Assembly (NCBI GenBank): GCA_002498925.1
Contig: DAJH01000074.1
Location: 1 to 7,809, forward strand
Length of the DNA stretch: 7,809 bases
Direction of reading: 5' to 3'
Origin: Euryarchaeota archaeon UBA173
GTDB taxonomy: Archaea > Thermoplasmatota > Poseidoniia > Poseidoniales > Thalassarchaeaceae
In this document: in pieces, positions 1 through 6,316 of the stretch
Layout: every line of letters begins with the position of its first letter
Numbering within the stretch: the stretch's first letter is position 1
Program-made: the position numbers and the translations under genes
Notes under the pieces: model-generated
Told to the model about the DNA's origin: nothing
The model's database searches: none
The model's input: the letters and a program-made list of their open reading frames with translations, nothing else

Positions 1-261
1 TTTCTTCGCCAATGCAGATGGCTCACACGGAATCTTCCACCCCGGGCCTCCTGTTCCTGCTCTGCCGTTGTTAGCATCTCGTGAGTGTGGACATCCACCT
101 TGGATCATGAAGTTCTTGATGACTCTGTGGAAGTGCAGTCCGTTGTAGAATCCTTCATCCACTAGCTTGAGGAAGTTCCCCGTGGTCTCTGGGCAGTCTT
201 CGGTGAAGAGTTCGATATCTATCTCTCCTGCGCTTGTCGTCATTCTAACTATGGTGGACAT
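1..261 (-). CDS. Cyclophilin-type peptidyl-prolyl cis-trans isomerase, N-terminal part (partial)
   Basis: This gene is read on the minus strand from ATG at 261 and runs off the window edge at base 1, giving 87 residues of an expected 145-180. It catalyses cis-trans isomerisation of peptide bonds before proline and is presumably a cytosolic folding helper, since the N-terminus (MSTIVRMTTSAGEIDIELF) shows no signal peptide. The family signature is clear: the acidic strand EIDIELF, then TTGNFLKLVDEGFYNG, then the active-site stretch FHRVIKNFMIQGG. Arg46, Phe51, Met52 and Gln54 correspond to Arg55, Phe60, Met61 and Gln63 of human cyclophilin A, so the visible half of the active site is intact. 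The GTGGPGW stretch near residues 69-75 is also typical. No Shine-Dalgarno sequence precedes the ATG, so the transcript may be leaderless. The family call is secure; the substrate is unknown. Confidence 0.95.
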   Translation of the reverse strand, partial: MSTIVRMTTSAGEIDIELFTEDCPETTGNFLKLVDEGFYNGLHFHRVIKNFMIQGGCPHSRDANNGRAGTGGPGWKIPCEPSALAKK

Positions 262-286
262 GGATTGAGCGAGTGGCAAGCAGTCC

Positions 287-296
287 AATAGTGTAA
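287..296 (-). promoter_or_regulatory. Possible TATA-like element of the cyclophilin gene
   Basis: On the minus strand the sequence TTACACTATT lies 26 to 35 bases upstream of the cyclophilin ATG. That is where a TATA box should be if transcription starts at or next to the start codon. The absence of a Shine-Dalgarno motif before this ATG supports a leaderless transcript. The match to the archaeal TATA consensus is only partial and no clear BRE was recognised, so this is a tentative call. Confidence 0.25.
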
Positions 297-306
297 CTGC
301 CGCAGT
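296..306. repeat. Short palindrome ACTGC-C-GCAGT upstream of the cyclophilin gene
   Basis: Perfect 5-bp inverted repeat around a single central base, 35-45 bases upstream of the cyclophilin start and touching the possible TATA-like element. A further GCAGT copy at 280-284 can also pair with the ACTGC at 296-300. The position would suit a repressor or activator site, but an 11-base palindrome of this kind can arise by chance. Confidence 0.3.
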
Positions 307-374
307 AAGACTAATGTCTATCCTTGGAAATGAGTATTTGATGAGTCGCTGCAGGGGAGTCGACGAGGACAGAA

Positions 375-386
375 CGGGAGCTCCCG
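375..386. repeat. Perfect 12-bp palindrome CGGGAGCTCCCG in the spacer
   Basis: The 181-base spacer between the CsaA-like gene and the cyclophilin gene (262-442) contains this uninterrupted self-complementary 12-mer, 57 bases past the CsaA-like stop codon and 113 bases before the cyclophilin start. With no loop it is a poor RNA hairpin, and no T-run follows, so it does not look like a terminator. It could be a protein-binding site. The rest of the spacer shows no gene, tRNA or open frame that I can support. Confidence 0.35.
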
Positions 387-442
387 AATGTGGGAAGCAT
401 GTAAAGTTCGGATCCAAGTATTGCTGGAGACACAAGTGACTG

Positions 443-841
443 CTAAGCGACCATTGATCCTGGGATGACCCCCTCCGGGAGCTCGAGGAGTCTTACTGTT
501 CCGTCTGGATCCAGTGCTCCGAGAACCAGGAACTGGGATACGAAACCCGTTGGAAGAGTCTTGTCACCCAGGTTTACGGCGCCTACCACCGTCCTTCCAA
601 TCAACTCATGGCGAGGGTAGTTGGTTATCTGGGCGGAGCTCCACATCTTTCCAATGACAGGTCCGAAGTCGACTTGTATCTTGTAGGATGGCTTCCTCAT
701 CTCAGGGAAATGCTCGACCTCGAGAATGACCCCCGCTCTGAGGTCTAGATCGAAGTATGCCGATGCTCCGACGTACTCCTTCCTATCCAGATTATCCGGG
801 TGATATGGGTTCCCCTCGGAGTCAATCACGTGCTGGCCCAT
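443..841 (-). CDS. csaA: CsaA-like tRNA-binding-domain (OB-fold) protein
   Basis: 132 residues. From about residue 28 to the end the protein matches the CsaA family, a stand-alone OB-fold related to the EMAP-II/Trbp111 tRNA-binding domain. Recognisable blocks are DLDLRAGVILEVEHFPEMRK, the KIQVDFGPVIG strand, WSSAQITNY, ELIGRTVVGAVNL and the closing FVSQFLVLGA. Family members are cytosolic homodimers; Bacillus CsaA has chaperone-like, secretion-related activity and the fold binds tRNA in relatives, so the exact role here is open. The N-terminus is about 20 residues longer than the usual 110-residue form and reads as a polar extension. The ATG at 841 directly follows the pyrE stop codon (TGAATG), and GGTGAT inside the last pyrE codons can serve as ribosome binding site, so translation is probably coupled to pyrE. 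The family is confident, the function much less so. Confidence 0.88.
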   Translation of the reverse strand: MGQHVIDSEGNPYHPDNLDRKEYVGASAYFDLDLRAGVILEVEHFPEMRKPSYKIQVDFGPVIGKMWSSAQITNYPRHELIGRTVVGAVNLGDKTLPTGFVSQFLVLGALDPDGTVRLLELPEGVIPGSMVA

Positions 842-1429
842 TCAATCACCGGCCACATCAGACCTCAGAATAAGAGGCCTGAGGTCTATTCCGGCTTCAC
901 TGAACGCATCGGCTCCACCTTCCTGCCTATCTAGGATGGTAATGCATGCCGCTACTTCGCAGCCCATCTGAATCAGCATCTGTGCGGCCTTCAGGGCCGA
1001 TCCTCCAGTGGTTGTGACATCCTCCAATAAAACGACGCGGTCGCCCGACTTGATCGTGGCACCCTCTATCCCCGGGGGATTGCCTGTCTTACGGCCGCCT
1101 CTGCCTTTGGGCTCCTTGCGAACCATGAATCCTCGAAGAGTGGAGCCCCTTCCGGCCTTGGCTATAGCGATGGCAGCCAGCGGGACTGCGCCTAGCTCGA
1201 GGCCACCCACTGCTTCTACTCCTCCTAGTAGGTCCAATTGATCATGGATCAGGACCCCTAGAAGATGTGCGCAGTCAGGATCCATCATTACTGGTTTCAT
1301 ATCGAAGAAGTGTGGACTCTGTCGCCCACTGGCGAGGGTGAAGAGATCGTCTGGAGAATGCAAATACGCCAGATCTCTGACCCTGTCAATTAAGCGGCTC
1401 TTCGCCTCCTCTGCGGTGATGGACTGCAT
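842..1429 (-). CDS. pyrE: Orotate phosphoribosyltransferase
   Basis: 195 residues from the chosen ATG at 1429. The enzyme joins orotate to PRPP to give OMP and pyrophosphate, the fifth step of de novo UMP synthesis, in the cytosol. Evidence: the N-terminal orotate site SGRQSPHFFD (residues 34-43), GGLELGAVPLAAAI-like core, the catalytic loop VRKEPKGRG (about 103-111) and the PRPP-binding motif VVLLEDVTTTGGS (132-144). In the loop Arg104, Lys105 and Lys108 match the catalytic RK..K set, but the position of the usual histidine is Arg110, and the loop is longer than normal (GRKTGNPPG). The open frame extends 27 codons upstream to 1510, but those residues lack family similarity and cross a hairpin. 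The ATG at 1429 has a purine-rich GAGGGGG site six bases upstream and gives normal length, so it is preferred. No OMP decarboxylase fusion is seen. Cotranscribed with the CsaA-like gene. Confidence 0.93.
   Translation of the reverse strand: MQSITAEEAKSRLIDRVRDLAYLHSPDDLFTLASGRQSPHFFDMKPVMMDPDCAHLLGVLIHDQLDLLGGVEAVGGLELGAVPLAAIAIAKAGRGSTLRGFMVRKEPKGRGGRKTGNPPGIEGATIKSGDRVVLLEDVTTTGGSALKAAQMLIQMGCEVAACITILDRQEGGADAFSEAGIDLRPLILRSDVAGD
845..850 (-). promoter_or_regulatory. Ribosome binding site of the CsaA-like gene inside pyrE
   Basis: On the minus strand GGTGAT, the last two sense codons of pyrE, sits just before TGAATG. It matches the GGTGAT part of the archaeal anti-Shine-Dalgarno complement and is 3-4 bases from the ATG. 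It supports the start at 841 and points to termination-reinitiation between the two genes. Confidence 0.55.
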
Positions 1430-1435
1430 CTTCTT

Positions 1436-1442
1436 CCCCCTC
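1436..1442 (-). promoter_or_regulatory. Ribosome binding site that fixes the pyrE start
   Basis: Minus-strand GAGGGGG followed by AAGAAG and then ATG at 1429. A further GGAG overlaps its upstream side (1442-1445). This purine block supports the shorter 195-residue PyrE over the 222-residue reading from 1510. Confidence 0.5.
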
Positions 1443-1482
1443 TCCGGGACAACAGAGTCGCATGAAGGTTCGCAATGGTAAA

Positions 1483-1497
1483 CGGCCCAAAGGGCCG
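1483..1497. repeat. Perfect hairpin CGGCCC-AAA-GGGCCG in the pyrE/polC divergent spacer
   Basis: A 6-bp all-GC stem with a three-base loop, 53 bases before the pyrE start and 61 bases before the DP2 start. It lies in the only region that can hold both promoters. There is no following T-run, so it is not a standard terminator on either strand. It may be an operator, or a leader hairpin in the pyrE or DP2 transcript. A second, weaker inverted repeat (GGAC 1518-1521 with GTCC 1528-1531) is nearby. I could not recognise a convincing TATA box for either gene in this spacer. Confidence 0.45.
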
Positions 1498-1551
1498 AGA
1501 TTACGGTCAATGTTCTTGGACGGCCTAGTCCGGTAAGGAGATATTCGCAGC

Positions 1552-1555
1552 GGAG
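1552..1555 (+). promoter_or_regulatory. Ribosome binding site of the DP2 gene (start choice)
   Basis: GGAG, within GGAGAG, lies 3 bases before ATG at 1559 and 9 bases before a second in-frame ATG at 1565, with an in-frame GTG at 1562 between them. By spacing alone either ATG is possible; the two differ by only two residues, so the protein call is unaffected. Confidence 0.4.
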
Positions 1556-1558
1556 AGT

Positions 1559-4500
1559 ATGGTGATGGGCAGAGAAAACGGGACGAGTGCCGTCTATGAT
1601 TCAGTGCGCTTGAGCGGTGAAATTTCCGCCTACCAGAAGTGGCTCGATGAGAAGGCTGAGGTTGAGTACCAACTGGCTTCTAAGGCGAAATCTATGGGTC
1701 TGGACTTCAGTAGGGACATTGAGATACCGAGAGCTGCGGATTTGGCCAGTCGAACCGAGAAGCTACTGGAGGATTATCTCAAGGGACTGAAAATTGAGGA
1801 TGATCTCCGTGAACTGCTAGAGTCCACTGATAGGGAGAGTGCCTCCATTCAGATTGCAGTTGATGTTGCCAAGAAGATGCACGTCAGGGATGGTGACCTC
1901 AGGGATGCAATAGACTGTGGCCTGAGAGTGGGTCTCGCAGTACTAACAGAGGCCGTTCTTGTTGCTCCTCTAGATGGGATTGGGGCGGTACGAATTCTGA
2001 ACAACGGCGATGGTTCGGAGTTTCTGTCTATCGACTTCTGTGGTCCAATAAGAGCGGCTGGAGGTACTGCTCAGGCACTATGCGTCCTGATAGGGGACAT
2101 GATCAGGAGGGAGCTTGGCATCGGGAGATACGTTCCGTCAACACCGGAAGTGGAGAGGGTGAAGGAAGAGTTTGGGCTATACAGGGTAGGGCTACAGTAC
2201 AAACCTCCTCCCGAAGAGATCGAGACGATAGTCAGGGCGTGTCCTGTGATGGTCAATGGTGAGGAGACAGAAAGGCAGGAATGTGCCGGTTACAAGGAGA
2301 TCCGCAATGTCCAGAACGAGAATGGGTCATTCAGGACACGTGTAAGAGGGGGAGTGCTATTGGTAATCGGGGAGGGGCTGTGCCTAAAGGCCCCCAAGAT
2401 CGTCAAGCATACCGAGAGGATGGACATCCCTGGTTGGGATTTCATCTCGCAATTCGCAGAGAAGGGGAAACCCAAGGAAGGGAAGGCTAGCGACTTCAAG
2501 AGTCGTACGATACCGAAAATCTCTCGCTACATGGACGATGTCATAGCAGGGAGGCCAATTTTCGGTGAGCCGGGTGAACCGGGGGGTTTCAGACTTAGGT
2601 ACGGGCGCAGTCGTGCTACTGGTCTGGCAGCAGCAGGTATGAATCCGATTTCGATGGAAGCGGCAGGTGGCTTCATTTCGGTTGGAACGCAGATGAAGAT
2701 AGAGAGGCCGGGTAAGGCCTGTGCAGTGACTCCCTGCATAGACATAGACGGGCCAACAGTACTGTTGTCCGACGGCGAGTATCGGATGATTTCTTCTTTG
2801 GGCGAATGGGATTCCATCCGGAATGAAGTAGTCTCAATTTGGGACAATGGAGAGATTCTGATGGGATTGGGCGAGTTCTTGGAGAATAACAAGGACCTCG
2901 TGCCATCGGCATACAACAGGGATTGGTGGGCTGCGGACCTCGTGGACTCAATCGACCATCCAGAGAAGGTACTGAAGTTTGCAGAAATACTTGGGCGGGA
3001 GAGGGGCAGCCTTCCCCCGGGAGTTCCTTTCAATGGAGCGATAAACAGAGGAGGGGAGAGCGATCTCGAAAGGAGTTGGCGCCGTAGGGATTGGTATGTT
3101 TTCCTCAGGGATATGGATCTCACATGGGATCAATGTAAGGGGATTTGTGGAAATTTCGGAACTGCTGTCCCTCCACCTTGGAACCTCTGGTGGGCCGACC
3201 TTCCGATATCATTCACTCCGCACCTTATCGAGGCTTTGATTGGTTCTGAGGCGAATGAGGGGGCCCTCAGAATAATGGGTGCTGCAAAGGGCTGGAGCCC
3301 CGATGGGAGAACGGTAGAGCTAGAAATCGAAGAGCAGGATCATGAAAGATGGCCTAGATGGACATCAGTCCGGATGCACGGGGTGACCAAATCATCCCTG
3401 ATGACATTGGGGATGCAACATTATCACGATGGAGATGATATTCTTATTACAAAAAATTGGGAGAGTCTCCTTGATGGCTTGGGCCTAGAGTGCAGGGAAG
3501 GAGTGATTGTTCCGATAGTGGAGTCAGGATCACATATCTCAAGTAGGATTGAAGCGATTGAGGAATCTATTCAAATTATTTCAGAAGAGGAAGGAAGGCT
3601 AGAGAGGCTAGAGGCCAAGCGTGCTGTAGCTAGGCTTGAAGCTACAACAGCGGCAATGCAGTCTGGAAAAGATACCTTGGAAACTGAAGCCATCGGAGAC
3701 GAGGCAGCGGAGAAGATTGGCGACAGTGGGCCAAGAGATTCTACTGCCCTCAGAAATTCGAGGAAGATCCTTGACGACCATGAGGTCGAGAGGAGTCTGT
3801 GGTTGGTCCGCAATCTCTCTCGTATGAGGTGGGAAAATTCTGTCCCATGTCGGGTTGGAGCTAGGATGGGGAGGCCCGAGAAGTCCGGCGTCAGAGAAAT
3901 GAAGCCATTGGTTCACGCACTCTATCCGATTGCAGAGAATGGTGGGCCTCAGAGGCTTCTTGGGCACGCTTCAGCCAAGGGAAATCTAAGAGTCCAGCTC
4001 GGACCTAGGATTTGCGAGGATTGCGGAAAGGAGTCCCCTCACATAAGGTGCCATAATCGTCCTGATCCACATGTCGCTGTTGAATGTGGAGGGAGGACGA
4101 TTGAGAGAAGGGGCAGGAGCACCAGACGGCGGAGACGCGGAGAGTTGACGAATATGCCTCTCTCATCCATCATGGAAGTCAAGAGGCGTGCTTTGGGCAT
4201 GGATAGGCTCCCAAAGAAGATAAAGGCCGTAAAGGGACTAATCTCGATAGCACAGACGCCCGAGCCATTGGAGAAGGGGCTCCTCAGAGCGAAGCATGGT
4301 GTGTCGGTATTCCGGGATGGAACAGCGAGATACGACATGAGTGACGTTCCTATTACTCACTTCAAGCCGAGCGAGATTGGAACTCCGTGGAAGATTCTCT
4401 CGGACCTCGGTTATACTCATGATATGTACGGAGAAGAGGTTTCTTCCGATGACCAGATACTAGAGCTTCTTCCACAGGATTTCGTTCCATCTACTAAGTC

Positions 4501-5530
4501 CATAGAGCACCTCCTGTCAACATGTAACTTCGTGGATGACCTTCTGGAGAGGTTCTATCACATGGAGCCATTCTACAACGCATCTACGGAAGCAGACTTG
4601 GTGGGGCAACTGGCCATAGGGCTCGCACCGCACACTTCAGGAGGGGTCCTCTGTAGGATAATCGGTTGGACTTCTTCCTCGGCGGGCTACGCCCATCCAC
4701 TGTTCCATGCCGCTAAGAGAAGAAACTGCGATGGGGATGAGGACAGTATAATGCTCCTTCTAGATGGTCTACTGAACTTCTCTAAGGAGATACTTCCAGC
4801 AGGTAGGGGCGGGAGGATGGACGCCCCTCTGGTCCTGACAACGAGATTGAACCCCAAGGAGATTGACAAGGAGGCACTCAATGTCGATTGCTCGTGGGGA
4901 TACTCTAGATCCTTCTACGAAGCGACTCTTTCTCAGCCCCATCCCAATGAGGCTTCTTCTCTGGTAGACCTGGTTAGCGATAGGCTTGGGAGCATAGGAG
5001 ACATCAGGGGGTATGGATGGACCCATGATTCGGGAGAGCTCGATGCGGGGCCCATCAATTCGGCTTACAAGACTCTGGAAACTATGAAAGACAAGATGAC
5101 GGAGCAGCTTGCTCTTGGAAGTCGTCTACGGTCTGTCAGCGTCAGGAGAGTGGCATCTCAGGTAATCGAATCCCACTTCCTGCCTGATATGAGAGGAAAC
5201 CTGATGGCTTTCACGAGGCAGAAGGTGCGCTGTGTAAAATGTGGCCACTCCTACAGAAGGATGCCATTGGCTGGAAAATGCGTGCAGAGGGTGGCCGGCT
5301 CTGTCGGTTTCTCTGGATCCGAGGATGGGGAGTCGTCCTGTAAAGGGAATGTGGTTCTGACTGTTTCTGAGGGTGCTGTCCGGAAATACATCAAAGTGAC
5401 CAAGGAAGTAATGGAAAGCTACGGCGTGGACGATTATACTAAACAGAGGGTCGGGTGGATGTCGGAAAGTGTGGATTCGCTATTCAGCAATGACTCGGTG
5501 ACAGTGATGACCCTGGAAGACTTCATCTAA
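1559..5530 (+). CDS. polC: DNA polymerase D (family D) large catalytic subunit DP2
   Basis: 1323 residues, complete. DP2 is the polymerising subunit of the euryarchaeal replicase PolD; it pairs with the DP1 proofreading subunit, whose gene is not in this window. Visible landmarks in order: the N-terminal helical domain (YQKWLDEKAEVEYQLASKAK, residues about 25-44), CGPIRAAGGTAQAL near 160-175, CPVMVNGEETE near 230, the KAPKIVKHTE block near 277, RVGARMGRPEKS (764-775), the catalytic double-psi beta-barrel motif AAKRRNCDGDED ending about 1062 (Asn1056, Asp1058 and Asp1060 as metal ligands), then GGRMDAPLVLTTRLNP. Cysteine clusters at 819/822/831/843 and 1225/1228/1241/1261 are zinc knuckles with unusually wide second halves. 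Residues about 663-745 form a charged, helix-rich insert. The C-terminus VMTLEDFI resembles a PCNA-interacting peptide. No intein is evident, since motifs are collinear and the length is only slightly above normal. The stop codon touches the mptE stop. Confidence 0.98.
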   Translation: MVMGRENGTSAVYDSVRLSGEISAYQKWLDEKAEVEYQLASKAKSMGLDFSRDIEIPRAADLASRTEKLLEDYLKGLKIEDDLRELLESTDRESASIQIAVDVAKKMHVRDGDLRDAIDCGLRVGLAVLTEAVLVAPLDGIGAVRILNNGDGSEFLSIDFCGPIRAAGGTAQALCVLIGDMIRRELGIGRYVPSTPEVERVKEEFGLYRVGLQYKPPPEEIETIVRACPVMVNGEETERQECAGYKEIRNVQNENGSFRTRVRGGVLLVIGEGLCLKAPKIVKHTERMDIPGWDFISQFAEKGKPKEGKASDFKSRTIPKISRYMDDVIAGRPIFGEPGEPGGFRLRYGRSRATGLAAAGMNPISMEAAGGFISVGTQMKIERPGKACAVTPCIDIDGPTVLLSDGEYRMISSLGEWDSIRNEVVSIWDNGEILMGLGEFLENNKDLVPSAYNRDWWAADLVDSIDHPEKVLKFAEILGRERGSLPPGVPFNGAINRGGESDLERSWRRRDWYVFLRDMDLTWDQCKGICGNFGTAVPPPWNLWWADLPISFTPHLIEALIGSEANEGALRIMGAAKGWSPDGRTVELEIEEQDHERWPRWTSVRMHGVTKSSLMTLGMQHYHDGDDILITKNWESLLDGLGLECREGVIVPIVESGSHISSRIEAIEESIQIISEEEGRLERLEAKRAVARLEATTAAMQSGKDTLETEAIGDEAAEKIGDSGPRDSTALRNSRKILDDHEVERSLWLVRNLSRMRWENSVPCRVGARMGRPEKSGVREMKPLVHALYPIAENGGPQRLLGHASAKGNLRVQLGPRICEDCGKESPHIRCHNRPDPHVAVECGGRTIERRGRSTRRRRRGELTNMPLSSIMEVKRRALGMDRLPKKIKAVKGLISIAQTPEPLEKGLLRAKHGVSVFRDGTARYDMSDVPITHFKPSEIGTPWKILSDLGYTHDMYGEEVSSDDQILELLPQDFVPSTKSIEHLLSTCNFVDDLLERFYHMEPFYNASTEADLVGQLAIGLAPHTSGGVLCRIIGWTSSSAGYAHPLFHAAKRRNCDGDEDSIMLLLDGLLNFSKEILPAGRGGRMDAPLVLTTRLNPKEIDKEALNVDCSWGYSRSFYEATLSQPHPNEASSLVDLVSDRLGSIGDIRGYGWTHDSGELDAGPINSAYKTLETMKDKMTEQLALGSRLRSVSVRRVASQVIESHFLPDMRGNLMAFTRQKVRCVKCGHSYRRMPLAGKCVQRVAGSVGFSGSEDGESSCKGNVVLTVSEGAVRKYIKVTKEVMESYGVDDYTKQRVGWMSESVDSLFSNDSVTVMTLEDFI

Positions 5531-6289
5531 TCAGAAACCCACTTCGAGGATATCCAGTATCTTCTTCATCCATCCGAGCTTCACAATTTTTTGTTTCGGA
5601 TCGGTCTTTCCTGACCATCTTCCCACGACATCCGTCCTAGTTCCAAGCATCCTGATTCTCTCGAGGGGGACTCCCAATGATCTGACAATACAAGCGGCTC
5701 TGTCGCCATCCGTGAATCCTCCTGGATTATGCATGCCCTGTATTATCCCGGGAGTCTGGTGCGTAAGGACGAGGGGGGGCGGCGTGGGCGATGAGGCCGC
5801 TATTTCTAGAAGCTCTCGCCAATCCTCGGAATTATCACCATGTGCGTGTAGGAAGACTGGTATGCCCCTCTTGACCGCTGCAATCGTCCCATTACCGCCA
5901 TCTGCATCACTAACAAGGAAGGCAAGTCTAGACCATGCCCTCTCCGAGGTTGTCTCCGGGAGAAGAGATAGGACCCCAGTAGCACCATCGGCAGCGACTA
6001 ACAGGGTAGGTTCATCGAGGATAGAAATCAGCTCATCGACCTCTATCGCGGCGCCCAAAATGGCGACTTCTTGCTCACGAAGGACCATTCTACGTTGGAT
6101 TCCAGCGACCGTGGATGACCTCTGGAACCTAGACCATGCATCGATCTCCGTTGACTCAACTGCGTCGAGAAGGTCATTGGCACTCCTCTGATCGTCCTCT
6201 AGACTCCAACCAAAATGAGTGCGGATATCGTCTTGCATTGGGACGAGTGCGGTGTTGCTTGGAGTAAGATCGGTCGGCCTCTCTTTCAT
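5531..6289 (-). CDS. mptE: MptE-like 6-hydroxymethyl-7,8-dihydropterin diphosphokinase (DUF115 family)
   Basis: 252 residues from ATG at 6289. Archaeal MptE transfers diphosphate from ATP to 6-hydroxymethyl-7,8-dihydropterin, giving the activated pterin used for tetrahydromethanopterin or folate-type cofactors; it replaces bacterial FolK. The family signature is well kept: AADGAT (about 99-104), SDADGG (127-132), HAHGDN (148-153), THQT, then NPGGFTDGDRA (188-198) and a lysine-rich end (KTDPKQKIVKLGWMKK). The first aspartate motif reads SDADGG where methanogen proteins usually have a DLDG-type sequence. The open frame extends to 6433, but that extension would overlap priL on the other strand and has no family similarity. 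The ATG at 6289 has GGAGAG three bases upstream. An internal ATG at 6238 would give 235 residues, also a normal length, but lacks a ribosome binding site. Family confident; which C1 carrier it serves is unknown. Confidence 0.9.
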   Translation of the reverse strand: MKERPTDLTPSNTALVPMQDDIRTHFGWSLEDDQRSANDLLDAVESTEIDAWSRFQRSSTVAGIQRRMVLREQEVAILGAAIEVDELISILDEPTLLVAADGATGVLSLLPETTSERAWSRLAFLVSDADGGNGTIAAVKRGIPVFLHAHGDNSEDWRELLEIAASSPTPPPLVLTHQTPGIIQGMHNPGGFTDGDRAACIVRSLGVPLERIRMLGTRTDVVGRWSGKTDPKQKIVKLGWMKKILDILEVGF

Positions 6290-6292
6290 GTG

Positions 6293-6298
6293 CTCTCC
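6293..6298 (-). promoter_or_regulatory. Ribosome binding site that fixes the mptE start
   Basis: Minus-strand GGAGAG followed by CAC and ATG at 6289. It favours this start over the longer reading from 6433 and over the internal ATG at 6238, which has no purine block upstream. Confidence 0.55.
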
Positions 6299-6301
6299 AG
6301 T

Positions 6302-6308
6302 GGAAGGG
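6302..6308 (+). promoter_or_regulatory. Possible ribosome binding site of priL
   Basis: GGAAGGG lies 8 bases before the GTG at 6317. A second candidate, GGTGA at 6312-6316, directly touches that GTG and is 3 bases from the in-frame TTG at 6320. The start is therefore not settled; a further in-frame GTG at 6350 has no clear site. Confidence 0.35.
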
Positions 6309-6316
6309 CTCGGTGA

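Noticed and set aside
390..420. Possible tRNA T-loop (GTTCGGATCC) in the spacer
   Set aside because: The flanking bases do not form a T-arm stem and no acceptor, D or anticodon arm can be laid out around it.
1430..1510. 27-codon N-terminal extension of PyrE starting at 1510
   Set aside because: It has no similarity to the family, spans the GC hairpin and lacks a good ribosome binding site, while the ATG at 1429 has one and gives normal length.
1537..1548. AT-containing GAGATATTCGC as a TATA box for polC or pyrE
   Set aside because: It is too close to the DP2 start to drive it, and a weak match for pyrE; not strong enough to list as a promoter.
2527..3123. 198-residue minus-strand open frame inside DP2
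   Set aside because: It is rich in Ser, Pro and Arg, has no recognisable motif and lies entirely opposite well-conserved DP2 sequence; it is a shadow frame.
3545..3793. Possible intein in DP2
   Set aside because: Inteins occur in some DP2 genes, but this stretch is only about 80 residues, lacks Cys/Ser splice-junction and His-Asn motifs, and total protein length is near normal.
5712..6191. 159-residue plus-strand open frame opposite mptE
   Set aside because: Low-complexity Ser/Arg-rich translation with no family match, fully covered by a recognised gene on the other strand.
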